This document shows positions 46,052 to 56,812 of a stretch of DNA of 64,000 nt, piece by piece. The notes under the pieces were generated by a model. It saw nothing but the letters and a program-made list of their open reading frames with translations. It was not told the origin of the DNA and ran no database searches. The position numbers and the translations under genes were made by a program. The stretch is taken from positions 46,993,585 through 47,057,584 of the forward strand of contig CATQJL010000316.1 in assembly GCA_958299035.1 (NCBI GenBank), in the 5' to 3' direction. How positions within the stretch are numbered: the first letter of the stretch is position 1; each line of letters begins with the position of its first letter. The stretch is from Cylicocyclus nassatus. Taxonomy: Eukaryota; Nematoda; Chromadorea; Rhabditida; Strongylidae.

Positions 46052-46917
46052 TTAGGCCGCTCCATAAGTTCGTAGCGTTTTTATAAAGAAACAAAATCAT
46101 CAATTTACAGAAGAAATTAATCGAAATTATATTCCTGGTTGTAGCGCACGACCTTTTGTCACATTCTTGTTAGCTTCTCAATCTTGATTTTGAAACGGCA
46201 GCGCGCAAACGGGTTCCAAAAAGTCATCTAACCAACCCTCAAACTACTTACTGAAACCGAGACGTGCACCATTTATGAGGTTTGCTAGTGAGCGGAACAA
46301 ATGATAATCTAGTAGAGCGAGATTTTGAGAATACTTTGGGTACTGAGGTACCTTTCAGTGAAATCGTGCAGGACAGTTTTGACAACGTTTTGCCGTATGG
46401 GGCATGTTTCTTCATGCAGAAAAACTCACTGGATCTGTCTGTCAAGCTTTTTCTGCAATAGGACTCTAGACAGTGCAGTCGAATTGCTTACGGTATGTTT
46501 AACTATCGCCTACTTGTACAGCAAATTCGGGAAAAACGTCTGTCCGCCCCCGATTTTGTTCAGGGACATCCTGCTCAGCCCCAAGTCTTTTGTAGCGATT
46601 CAATCCTTCTTTGTCTCAAACTCATGTGCGAGCGCCATGTTCCATAATCGACACAAAATCTGTGCAAAGCGCTTCTTTTCATGAAAAATGAGCAAATGTC
46701 AAAATTGCTGATTTTTGCCTTTCGAGATTTCCATCTTTGGAAGTTACGAAATCCGAGTGAATCAGTTTTTCGCCGGAATTGTTAGACCTAATTTGAAGAG
46801 CACAATCAGCCTTTTCAAATGATATACGCATCTTGTCGCAAATCAACCTCCTCAGAGACCCTCCTCAAAGATATGAGGGCGAAAATGAAAACGCTACGAA
46901 CTTATGTGTCGACCTAA
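46052..46917 (-). mobile_element. Decayed mariner element, copy 3
   Basis: 866 bp with TA on both sides, starting TTAGGCCGCTCCATAAGTTC and ending with the inverse (CGAACTTATGTGTCGACCTAA). It is parallel to copy 1 (22675-23743) and inverted relative to copy 2. It preserves the uninterrupted site where copy 1 carries its nested 207-bp element. Transposase frames are broken. Confidence 0.85.
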
Positions 46918-47289
46918 TAAAAGAAACTTTGCGTTTTTATAAGTAATTCCTTTCCTGTTTATGTTGTTTTGATATTCACCACTTCCGGAAAATAGTTATT
47001 TTTGTAACCATCACAAAGAAGAAGTTGGCTTTTCTTCGTTTTCCCCATGTTGTGGATTGCCTGATCCTGGACCGAAAACCTGCACTTCGGAATTTGGTTA
47101 AATGAAACATTTCAAGCTCATTGCAGTGTATTTAGTCGGTTTTCAAAGGTTTCTTTTACTTTTGCTAACCGGTTTTTTTGAATTTTTAACCGTTCATCCG
47201 TTTTTTGTATTACTATTTGCATTTTATACTTCTCTGGATTCCTACAAACAACCTTCACTTTAGGGAGGGCAGATATTCAAACATCCTTC
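46918..47289. other. No supported gene
   Basis: AT-rich DNA between a mariner copy and a MITE fragment. Nothing coding seen. Confidence 0.3.
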
Positions 47290-47497
47290 ACCGTTGGCTC
47301 CCTGTCTCTACGCTATCGAATGCATGGTTTCTGCCCTAATCCTGCGGTGATGAAGGGCACTCAAAAGTTTGCTTCATATTGTGAATCTAGTTGTAAACGG
47401 AACCAGTCCTACAGAATGGTAATTGTGTTCGGCAAAAGGCATTGAAGCAAGGGAGCTACCAACGATCAAATTGTGCGTACATTTTTTGAAATACCTA
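47290..47497. mobile_element. Right-end fragment of the CAGRGTGTCCC MITE
   Basis: Words such as CCTGCGGTGATGAAGGGCAC, GCTTCATATTGTGAATCTAG, CGGCAAAAGGCATTGAAGCA and GATCAAATTGTGCGTACATT follow the order of the right half of the MITE at 41609-42292. The terminal GGGACAC is decayed. Confidence 0.6.
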
Positions 47498-47518
47498 TAA
47501 GAGAACTTCAGAAGTCGA

Positions 47519-48085
47519 GAAATTGGACGTACATACACGCAACCAGACAGACAGACGGAAGAGCCAAACGCATTCAGCTTTATATGTACGACCTGTAGGG
47601 TCGCTAGTCTTTCATATGATGCTAAATGTCTGACTGTGTGTTTGTTTGTTGTGTAATTCTGATTTCTCCATTTCTCAAGAACGTGATGAAGGGTTTGGAT
47701 GAACATGATGCTGAAACTGTGAAAAAAGTAGAGCTGATTGAGGAAAAGAGCCATTGCATCCACCGATTTTATCGATTTTTGCAAAAGGAACCGCTGGGAG
47801 TTGACACATTGAAAGTATGTAAGCATGATGATAATGAAGCTGACATCAACATAGAATTCATTGCATTTATCATTCCTACCAATTTTTGCAAATTTTGACC
47901 TGGGAGTTGAGAATTGCTGCGGGATGGGGGAAGGGGCAAGGGAGCAGCAAGCTAATCACGAAAACATAATGATATTAGGAAAAGGCATATAAAAGCGGGA
48001 TTGGGGAATGTTGTCTGAGTGTAGGGAATAAATTTTTAAAATAGTGTTCTGGCGGCGAACAAGCGAAACCGTGTATGCTAGCTAG
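47519..48085 (+). mobile_element. Helitron relic, copy D, with opposing 5' ends
   Basis: The right end is a good Helitron 3' terminus (GTGTATGCTAGCTAG before T, preceded by a GCGGCG-rich segment). A plus-strand 5'-like sequence (TGCTAAATGTCTGACTGTG) starts near 47608. Directly left of it, at 47519-47594, lies the same sequence in the opposite orientation (GACAGACAGACGG to CATTCAGCTTTATATG). Internally, GATTTTATCGATTTTTGCAA matches the other Helitrons. A frame at 47626-47898 includes a segment (MKGLDEHDAETVKKVELIEE) not present in the other copies. Confidence 0.65.
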
Positions 48086-48324
48086 TATCCTTGAGTCACT
48101 CATCAGATAATATGTTAGCCTGCAGACAACGCGCGGCAACCGACGCCACCTTCATCAGTAGCTTCTCAGTGAAACCTTTCCTAGCACAACAAACTAAAAA
48201 GCTTGTACTATTATAATGCATATTCAAACAAAATCAAAGGAACAAAAATATGAAATTTCTGAAAAGTTTGTCAAGTAGCACGTATGGTGTCCATACGCAT
48301 ATAAATTTATGAATAACTTGAGGA

Positions 48325-48560
48325 CACAAGTAAAGCTGTATGTCTGTCGTCCGTCGTGTTTGCCTCTCTGTATGCACGTTCCGAATAAAAAATTCATTTC
48401 AGAACCGATACGGACTAAAAGTTGTACACATATGCTTCGGGAGAGCGGATGTTATAGAATACTTCGTTGTCTTTCTAATCGAGTTTATCCATTTTCTGCA
48501 GTCTTTCAGCTACGGAGGGATTAGGAAGAGAAAATTAAGAGAGCATTGATTATGAAAACA
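48325..48560 (+). mobile_element. Diverged Helitron 5' fragment
   Basis: AAGCTGTATGTCTGTCGTCC, then TTCCGAATAAAAAATTCATT, GAACCGATACGGAC and CACATATGCTTCGG, follow the order of the Helitron 5' region in plus orientation. It abuts the 3' CTAG of copy B. Confidence 0.65.
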
Positions 48561-49061
48561 CTAGCTGGCATACCCGGCTCCGCCGTATGTTCCGAATAGG
48601 AAATTCCATTTCTTAACCGATCCGAACCAAACTTGGCACACATACACTTCGGGCCCCGGCGGGTGTCACAGTCCACTTTTCGTTATCGATTGTTGTCGAT
48701 TTTATCGATTTTTTGCAAAATTTGAGCTAGGGGGCTGGGATTTGGCACAGGGGGTAATCGAGCATGCTGATTACGAATACAATATTAGTTTTCGAAACCG
48801 TGCATTACTTTTATCGATTTCATCGATTTTTTTTGCAAAATTTGAGCTAGGGGGCTGGAATTTGGCAGGGGGGTGTAATCGAGCATGCTGATCACCCCCG
48901 CGGGGGTGATCAGCATGCTCGATTACCCCCCTGTGCCAAACCCCAGCCCCGTAGCTCAAACTTTGCAAAAAAATCGATAAAATCGATAAAAGTAATGCAC
49001 GATTTTAACAGACAGACAGACAGACAAACAGACAAACAGACACTCAGCTTTATATATAAGA
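48561..49061 (-). mobile_element. Helitron copy B with palindromic interior
   Basis: On the minus strand it starts TCTTATATATAAAGCTGAG after A and ends GGCGGAGCCGGGTATGCCAG, CTAG, T. A second 5'-region arm in opposite orientation runs from about 48587 to 48900, so the interior is an inverted repeat meeting at a perfect 52-bp palindrome. No coding capacity. Confidence 0.82.
48875..48926. repeat. Perfect 52-bp palindrome at the Helitron arm junction
   Basis: The sequence from GTAATCGAGCATGCTGATCA to its exact complement has no loop (centre CCCCCG/CGGGGG). It can extrude as a cruciform. An equivalent, slightly decayed palindrome is at 56274-56325. Confidence 0.92.
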
Positions 49062-51874
49062 TAGAGCATAGGGGAGTGGCATAAAAGAGAGACAAGGGCA
49101 GGAAAATTTTGAAGAATCAGGAATTTGTGAACTTCATCATAGTGTACGATAGGTCCGAGTGGAGACGGGTATGCCAGCTTGTATCAGTTGAAATAATCTC
49201 ATATCCTACTGATGAGGACAAGCTTGTATTATCATGATGATAAAATGGTACAGTTTTGTAGCACTAGATGCTCACTCTGAAAAAAGATTTGCCGTGCAGC
49301 GACGCAACGATTATTCCAGCTTTCTGATGGTTTGAAGTGTGGGAAAACTGCATTGCCTAGTTTCAAAACGACCATGGATTGGTTTGGCACTTCCCGATTG
49401 CACTCGATACGTGCTCTGCGGCCGCAAGGACAGCTGAAACCTTGAGAAAGCTTCTTCATACCTTCATTCTCCTTGTTTTATCTGAAAGCCTGAGGTGACA
49501 GGTTAAGACTGCTTCGAATAAGTCCTTCTCCAACGTTTTTTCATCCTCATACTGATAGAGAAAATGAAGCTACAGTAAAATGCATGCCATATTTTCAATT
49601 TACATTAACATAATAGATTATAAATAATTTTGTTTTCAAGTAATTTTTGTTTTGACTTGCAATTGCGAACTTATAACAGTTCAATTCTATAGCGAGAAGG
49701 AAGAAAAAGAAAAAGGTTTTTTCTTTGTGAAAAGGATGCTTAAAAAATTTTGTCAATTAAATCCATTATCCAGGCTTTGTCATCGGCGATGAAAGGCAAT
49801 TACGTTCTCATACATCCTTTTAAGGAACCACTATATGAATTTCTGACTAGGGAGGTATCCCAGGTCGCAGTCTCGATTTGAAACAAGTATATCATCAAAT
49901 GCGTCTTGCTGTCTGAATATAAATATCATTTCCTACTGTGAGATTTTCGAAGTTGAGAGCGTTCAAAAGTTCAAATATGAACGTCTCATGTCACCCCCTC
50001 AAAACTTATTTGCTCAAAGACACTACTTTATGCTTGTGATTAGTAAGCACTACGCTCCTTGTAGTCAACACCTTCAACACCTTGTCAGTTGTGCACTCCT
50101 AAGCCGCTTTTGATGCATATTATGCGCTAGAACCCTAAATAACTCCGCATAAGTTTTTCCAGAGAATCCCGCAGAGATGAGTAGGGTAAATTCAAAACAG
50201 CTCAGCAAGCTTATCAAATGATATGCATTCCATTTTTAGACACTGCGATTTGAGATCCTTCCATCGTAAGTTTCGTTTACGGGCTGTTGTAAATGCACAG
50301 AGGAGTGAATTTGTGACTTGATACAGGCAACTTTTTACTTTGGATTTAGATACCAATGAAGACTGTAACTTGTTGTTTAATTAGTTCTGCTGCTGCTGGT
50401 GAGAATCTCCAGCATTGTGCGTCTGAATGTTGCTTTTTAGACAATCCATATCGCTTAATATAGACAGTCTATGTCTATGCAGATGCTTGCAAATATGAAA
50501 ATCAAATGTATGGGAACAGTTCAACACAGTTACCCAAATTCACTTCATTTCCTCAGAGCATACCTTCTAAAAATTTGATTAAAAAATTTGGATGTTTTCT
50601 TTCCTGCATTACTTCGTCGTTAAAGTAGTATGCTAAAACAAAGTGTAGCACCAATTCTCCTTGGTTTGCTCTTTCCAATAGTAAAAAAACACATGTAAAT
50701 TTATGTAACATATCTACAAATCGTTGAAAAAATCATTTTTCAGCTAATTTTGCTGTACCAAAGCTTTCCATCTTCAGAGTTGACAAATGCTTACCGTAAA
50801 AATGCAACTCTGCGAAACAAACATTGGAGGAAACAAAAATTGTGAATACTATTCGCTTGCATGCTCTGGCGCGTAGAGCTCTGAAATCCTCGAAGCCACG
50901 CTATGCTTTTGGCCTGAACACAACCCTGGGATAAATACTCAGACCGTTACTACTCAGGATATCTGCACGGAAACCTAATCCTCCATGAACTCCCGTTACT
51001 GAATCACATCAATAACGAACAGCGCTTCGACAGTCAATCGCCCTACCAACTTTGCGACTTTCTATCGGTAACGTAAATTTGAGAAAATTCTTTCGCAAGG
51101 GAGCAACAAGCTCAAGTACTGACAAAATGGAGTGTGAGAAGAAAAAGAGGCACAGCGCAACATCTTTTGACGTTTAGTAGCTTTGAAAGCTTTGAGGTAT
51201 ATAAGTTTTGAAATTTAACGCAGACTCTATGCCTCTGACGAGTTATTTCTATAATTTAATGTTATAAAAGTGCATGAGCGCTTAAAAGGAATGCGCACAG
51301 CACACGATGGAGGCCGAAACACTTATGAATATATAAACAATATGAGAAGGAACTTGGCAGAGACTTCACGATAAAGACAAGCCAAATCATAATAATTTTC
51401 TGACACGACCGCAAACGTAATACAAGAAAGCTCACTGCTTTCGCCTCCGTAGAAGATTTGTTACGTGACTCATGAAATACTCTCAGTCATTAATTTCTAA
51501 CTAGACTGAAAAAGGAATCGCGCGCTGGAAGCTCTAGAAAATTCATCGAAAATTGTTCAGCCAACCGTTTCTATTGCGTAGTGTTTTTTCTTTGTACATG
51601 TGCGGATGTTTTCTTTTTTGTTCAATAGTTCACTTTCAATTCATATATAGTCATTCGCTGCAACGATATTGAAATTCACAACTTTCCGTAGAAATAGGCT
51701 CACTAATACTGTGTCTTCGTAAGGAGAAGAGTAAGTCACAAAACCTAAACAGAATTAAAATCAAAGGCCTTAGATCTTTTGTCATTGCAATCAGAATTCA
51801 ATATCCAATTTTAGTTTTATCTTCATTAGACTTTATTGTAGCGACATGACAACTGTACCTGGTCTCTCCATAAG
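49062..51874. other. Long unexplained AT-rich stretch
   Basis: At 50655-50720 a relic (CCAATTCTCCTTGGTTTGCT) resembles the right-end region of the mariner MITE at 59037-59756. Otherwise no gene or repeat boundary is clear. Minus frame 49232-49459 is unsupported. Confidence 0.3.
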
Positions 51875-52075
51875 GCCCCGGGCAGACTTCACGCGATTTG
51901 ATCGTCGCGACCGAATCGCGACGAGACAACTGTTACAACATCATTCCATGCCGATCAACTTGCATTCGGTTGTGATACTTTTCCAGCCCGAAATTTTTGA
52001 ATGTGAAATGAAAATGAATGGAAATCTTGGCGATTAGATCGCGACGATTAAGTCGCGTGAAGTCTGTCCGGGGTC
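51875..52075. mobile_element. 201-bp MITE with TAAG target duplication
   Basis: The ends GCCCCGGGCAGACTTCACGC and the inverse (GCGTGAAGTCTGTCCGGGGTC) are flanked by TAAG on both sides. Internal TCGCGACGA-like words are also mirrored. A related end (GCCGGGCATACTTCACGCGA) occurs at about 55920 inside Helitron C. Family unknown. Confidence 0.75.
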
Positions 52076-52476
52076 TAAGAGACGTATTACATCTTTTTTG
52101 AACTTAATTTCAAAACTGCCGTACTGATCTGACTCAGTTTTCATTTTGGCAAAAAACCTCTGTTTTTCATATGCCATAACCTAATATAAATTGGAGCCAA
52201 CTCTGCAAGATTTCTGCTCTAATATGGCTTCTGGTGATTTCTCAGTCAGCGCAGTCATGCCAATTCACAAACTCCATTATTAGTTTGTCAACAGATATTA
52301 CGAGTAAAATAGTCACTATGGCATCAACGTTTCAACCTGACTGTATCTCCTTTTGCAATTCTCAGAAGAAGAAATGCTGGTAGAATTGAACACCTCCTTT
52401 TAAAAAGCGTCTTGGAATCATGAGGCTGCTTCATCTCTCTGTCGCATGAGAATATAATCTTCAATCGTTGACGATG
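52076..52476. other. No supported gene
   Basis: AT-rich spacer between the 201-bp MITE and the minus-strand ORF. It would form the 3' flank of that ORF. Confidence 0.3.
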
Positions 52477-52851
52477 TCATATGATGATATAAGCTTGGAA
52501 AAAACACATGCATTCTAGTATTTTTATGCACGTGGCTGAAATCATATGCTTTTCGAAAAGAGTAGAATAAGCAGTTTCTCGATATCGACGATGTCCCGCT
52601 AGATTATGGTACAACAGCACTTTCTCACTTCCGTTAGACAACTTCAGTGACATGTGTGTTCGTGAAGTTATATAGACCAGAAGATTTAGATCATACTTTT
52701 TCGTTGTTTGATTACGTACGGCTTCCTTGCATGTTCTCCGTACAGTCGTTCGATACCACACCAAATTATGAATATACTTGACCGTGCTTTTTCTTCTCAT
52801 TTTGTGTGCAGCGTAGGATGAGATCCATATTAGAATTACGATTCCGTGCAT
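52477..52851 (-). CDS. Uncharacterised 124-aa protein, possible signal peptide
   Basis: A single-exon ATG-to-TGA frame. The N-terminus MHGIVILIWISSYAA is hydrophobic and followed by basic residues (HKMRRKS), compatible with a signal peptide. The rest is basic and polar with four cysteines, ending with a hydrophobic AYIII tail. No domain is recognised. The length is above that of chance frames nearby. It could be a secreted protein, a first exon, or spurious. Confidence 0.35.
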   Translation of the reverse strand: MHGIVILIWISSYAAHKMRRKSTVKYIHNLVWYRTTVRRTCKEAVRNQTTKKYDLNLLVYITSRTHMSLKLSNGSEKVLLYHNLAGHRRYRETAYSTLFEKHMISATCIKILECMCFFQAYIII

Positions 52852-53020
52852 GTAAAACTTTGTTTATGCAAAAATCAATGATTTGAAATATTAGGTCCTA
52901 CGAAAGTTCCCGGCACCTGCGAAAACTTTTTCAAATCGCTGTAACTTTGAGCAGATTGATTCTTTTTTAAAGCTATAAATACAAACTTCATTGCTAAGAC
53001 AATTTTGTCTACATCGTGTG

Positions 53021-53872
53021 TTAGGTTATCCCGAAAGTCTTGTCCGCTTTTTCAAGCCACTTCAAAACCACGCACAACAGAGACATGAATGAGTTTCGAT
53101 ATGCATTCGATGCAGCTTTTCCTTCTCTTTCTTATGGATACATTTTCAAACCACAACCTTGTACGCTTTTTTGATAATTGCCAAAATTTTCCATCGTCAG
53201 TTCTATCAGCTCAAAGCTAGGCTAATTTCCGAAAATTTTATTCCAAATTTTCGGAAGAAGTTAAATGTGATCAAGAGCACTTCTCGGACTACAAAGATAA
53301 TATTTTAAGATTTATCTGCTTTTTTTAGCTTCAAAAATTATTTCTTTGCAGCTCCTTTTTTGACAGAATCATGAAGCACGTAACTGCAGCAAATACACGA
53401 AAGCTTTTGAAGTTTATGCGATTTAGAACATGATTCTTATTTAACATTATTTACGCAACTAACTAAGTTTGGTTTGTTTTGAAAAAGCAGCTTTTTTTTC
53501 GGTGCTTTTACGTGGTAAACGCATCAGCCGTCATTTTTGTTGAATAAATAATCATAATGGACTTGCTAAACGTGGCCCATGTAACTCAAAATGGGCACAA
53601 TGTAGCCAAAGGTTTTCTCCACATAATCATTACAGCGCTCCCTGAACATCAGGATAAAAATTTTCAAAATTCGGGAAAGGTTGGGCGTTACTGCTGCGCT
53701 ACTCAAAAAGCCATGGCGGTAACATTGCAAAGACAGGGTAGATCAGAGAGCAAATGTATAAAGAAAGAGGATAAAAATCTGTATCAAGTGGTACCTAAGT
53801 CATCCATGGATTGGTGTTCTGTGAGTTACAGTGAGCGATGGAAAAAAGGACAAGACTTTTGGAACAACCTAA
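53021..53872 (+). mobile_element. Another mariner-like relic (TTAGGTTATCCC ends)
   Basis: It starts TTAGGTTATCCCGAAAGTCT and ends with the inverse (AAGACTTTTGGAACAACCTAA) followed by TA. It is about 852 bp. A frame at 53557-54060 runs through the right half and beyond the end; inside it, SYSERWKKGQ just before the terminus resembles the C-terminal ERW block of mariner transposases. No intact transposase. A lone TTAGGTCCTACGAAAGTTCC end lies at about 52893. Confidence 0.7.
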
Positions 53873-54264
53873 TATTTGTCTTGCTGGCTTTTCAGCACAC
53901 CTCACTGCGGTCCAACAGCATGCGCAAAAGGGAAAAAGGTCGTTGCGAAACGTGGCCTATTTGTGCAGGATTATCTCGCATGGTGAGAGCTGGAAAGCTT
54001 ACTTGCTTTAGTTACATAGAAGTCTGCTGGAGCTGTTATGCAGACTATTTAAACCTTTGAGCGACCACCTGCAAAAAAAGTTCTTTCAGGAAAGTTTGAG
54101 AGATCTAGCATTTTTCGAGCAAGCAACTTTGAATCTTGTCGTTGTGCTTAGGGGGAAGCAATCTTTGATTACTGCGAGCATTGTTAGGGTAACGCCCTGT
54201 ACGGTCGGTGGATGGACTGTGATCGATTGGCTGCCACGCGGGACTTTGCGCACAGCGAGCACTC

Positions 54265-54286
54265 CTCAAACTTGGGTAATTAAACT
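54265..54286 (-). promoter_or_regulatory. SL1 sequence in the solo LTR (21/22)
   Basis: It matches SL1 except for the first base (A instead of G) and directly follows AATAAA (54287-54292). The GT that follows SL1 in the young LTRs is absent here (GAG then GAGTGC), so a 5' splice site after SL1 is not a conserved feature. Confidence 0.92.
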
Positions 54287-55054
54287 TTTATTACTAAAAA
54301 GAAATTAACAACTGTAATGTGCTACAACGATAACACATAAAGAGTGTAGGTTCAATATATGCCATCCGAGTAGCCTGTGATTCACTGTGAGGGGTTTGTG
54401 AGGGAATTGTGATTTCACTGTGAACTCTGTGGGGTAGTGAGTAACTGTGGGAAGGATACAATCAATAACGATGAAGTAATCAAAGTAAGAATTAAATAAG
54501 GAAACAATTGAACCATGGCATATAAAATACAAAACCGGTGCTCGCTGAACTGTGTCACACTTAAATATATGAGCGAACTAGCCTGCTTACCCGGCTCCGC
54601 CCGGCCCTGTCAATGCTATGATTAAGGTCTTATCCCTATCCGTGTAAAACCTTTCATTGTACCCACTTCTACATGCAATTCCCTACTCCCGCTGTGTTAG
54701 TAATTAGCATGCTTACCTACCTCCCTCAACAACCCCCAGCCCCGTAGCTCAAACGTTGCAAAAAAGCTATAAAACCGGTGAAAGTAAGGATAATTCTGAA
54801 AACTGATGGCGCTATTCGGCTGTCCGGCAAAATGTTTTTGTGATGGATCTTGCTCATAGTCGGTACATGGGGATTATTAAAGCCGCTGACGAATATCGTA
54901 GTCATTTTGCGTGGCAGCGGGGTAGAATTAATGAACCTGCCTGAAACCTTGGCAGAAAATTACATAAAGTGTTGTTCTAAGAATATCGTGCTCAATCCCC
55001 ACGATAAAGGCAATTCGTGTGGTATAAAAGTTTCCCACGACCGTAATGCTTTCC

Positions 55055-55392
55055 CTTATAGGATCACTGCCGCGCCCGAGACATCCTTCGGCGACTTTTG
55101 CCTAAGCAAAAACAGGGGAGGGAAATTTGCCGCGTGCGTTACGCGTTGGGACAGGTTGTCAGTTTCCTTATAGGGCCACTGCCGCGCGCGATACACCCTT
55201 CGGCGGCTTTTGCCTAAGCAAAAACAGGGGGAGGGAGATTTGCCGCGTGAGTTACGCGTTGGGACAGGTTGTCAGTTTCCTTATAGGGCCACTGCCGCGC
55301 GCGATACACCCTTCGGCGGCTTTTGCCTAAGCAAAAACAGGAGGAGGGAAATTTGCCGCGTGCGTTACACCTTGGGAAAGGTTATCAGGATG
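55055..55392. repeat. Three tandem GC-rich 112-113 bp units
   Basis: Units begin CTTATAGG at 55055, 55167 and 55280 and share ACTGCCGCGC, TTTTGCCTAAGCAAAAACAG and TTTGCCGCGTG. Each unit carries a small hairpin (TTTTGCCTAAGCAAAA). It is distinctly more GC-rich than the flanks. No coding role is proposed. Confidence 0.88.
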
Positions 55393-56059
55393 GCGCTGGA
55401 GACCGCCATGCAAAATCACCGTTTCCCCTCTAGAATACCTCGGGTCTAAATTTGCCCGAAGGCGAAAAAATGTATTCAAACCCTGCAACTCACCATAACT
55501 TCACTATTGCGTAATGACAGCGAGCAAGCATCATATTCATAAGCGATATACTTGTGAACCGTTACAGGTAAGGTTTTGAGGAAATCTGGAACTTCGACCC
55601 ATCTAAACCCACCGTAACCCAAGAAAATGCACTATCCTGCGAAACCAGCATATTCATGTTCAGCGCGCTAAATGACCACCGTAGACGAAGTTTAAAGCAA
55701 ATCTATGTTTTCGACCCCATGTCATATAACCACCACAACTCTATGAAAAGGTCCCAATATGTAGAGAGAGTATGAAATTCGTAATTAGCATGTCGATAAG
55801 GTTCTCTGGACCAAACTCCAGCCGAATTCATGATTTTGACTTCCTACCGTGCACCTATCGTAACCACACGGGAAGACGTTCTGCGGAGAAAGTGTGATAT
55901 TTGTAATCAGCATGTAAAGGGCCGGGCATACTTCACGCGATTTCAGTCGCGACGCGATTTGGCAATTCGCCAGAAGTCTTCGGATCCAACATTAGCAAAC
56001 TGCACATGCATAGTGTGTATAACTTACGTAGACTGATGAAATGCCCTATCTTCTGTACA

Positions 56060-56540
56060 TCTTATATATAAAGCTAAATGTCTGTATGTCTGTCTGTCTG
56101 TACGTATGTTCCGAACAGAAAATTCCATTTCTGAACCGATCGGCACCAAACTTAGCACACATACACTTCGGGCCCCGGCGGGTGTCATAGGCTACTTTTC
56201 GTCATCGGTCGATATCGATTTTATCGATTTTTTGCAAAATTTGAGCTACAGGGCTGGGAGTTGGCACAGGGGGGTAATCGAGCATGCTGATCACCCCCGT
56301 GGGGATGATCAGCATGCTCGATTACACCCCTCTGCCAAATTCCAGCCCCCTAGCTCAAATTTTGCAAAAAATTGATAAAATCGATAAAAGTAATCGATAA
56401 TCCTGAAAACTAATATTGTATTCGGAATCCCCATGCTCGATTACCACCCTGTGCCAACTCCCAGCCCCGTAGGTGAACTCTGCTAAAATTGGATAAAATC
56501 GATATCGATTGATGACGAAAAGTAGCCTATGACACGCGCC
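56060..56540. repeat. Head-to-head Helitron 5' arms with 52-bp palindrome
   Basis: The plus-strand arm begins with a proper Helitron 5' end after A (TCTTATATATAAAGCTAAAT at 56060). The opposing arm leads to the real minus-strand 5' end. They meet at the near-perfect palindrome 56274-56325. The same junction occurs in copy B at 48875-48926. Confidence 0.82.
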
Positions 56541-56812
56541 GGGGCCCGAGGTGTATGTGTGCCAAGTTTGGCCCGGATCGGTTCAGAAATGGAATTTTCT
56601 ATTCGGAACATACGTACATACATACAGACATACAGACATATAAACAGACATTCAGCTTTATATAGAAGGATATAAACATACTCTAAGCAAGCATGAGAAA
56701 ATCATCGATAAGCCATCATGGTACTTGAATCTGTGAGAAATTTGATCGCTGCAAATCACCTCAAATTCCTCTAGCGCAAAGTACGATACGAACCGAGAAG
56801 TTTTATATGCCC

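Larger units (their letters stand above)
54578..56670 (-). mobile_element. Helitron copy C inserted in the solo LTR
   Basis: On the minus strand it starts TCCTTCTATATAAAGCTGAA and ends CCGGGTAAGCAGG, CTAG. Removing it rejoins the LTR at GCGAA/TATAAACATAC, exactly as in the intact LTRs, proving an A^T insertion of 2093 bp without duplication. It contains a GC-rich 112-bp tandem repeat, a second 5' end in opposite orientation at 56060, and a frame at 54850-55173 of unknown origin that may be captured sequence. No Rep/helicase. Confidence 0.88.
54198..56807 (-). repeat. Solo LTR of the same BEL/Pao family, split by a Helitron
   Basis: On the minus strand the LTR start (TATAAAACTTCTCGGTTCGT) is at 56807 and the end (CCGACCGTACA) at 54198. 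Excluding the Helitron at 54578-56670 the LTR is about 517 bp and clearly diverged from the 35-39 kb LTRs. The flanks CGCCC and TGCCC suggest a decayed 5-bp target duplication, so this is a recombination product rather than a broken full element. SL1 and AATAAA are retained. Confidence 0.85.

Noticed and set aside
47374..47826. 150-codon minus-strand ORF
   Set aside because: It runs across a MITE fragment and opposed Helitron ends, so it is a chance frame.
56106..56375. 89-codon ORF as a gene
   Set aside because: It is a translation of the palindromic Helitron arms; the same peptide pieces recur antisense in other copies.
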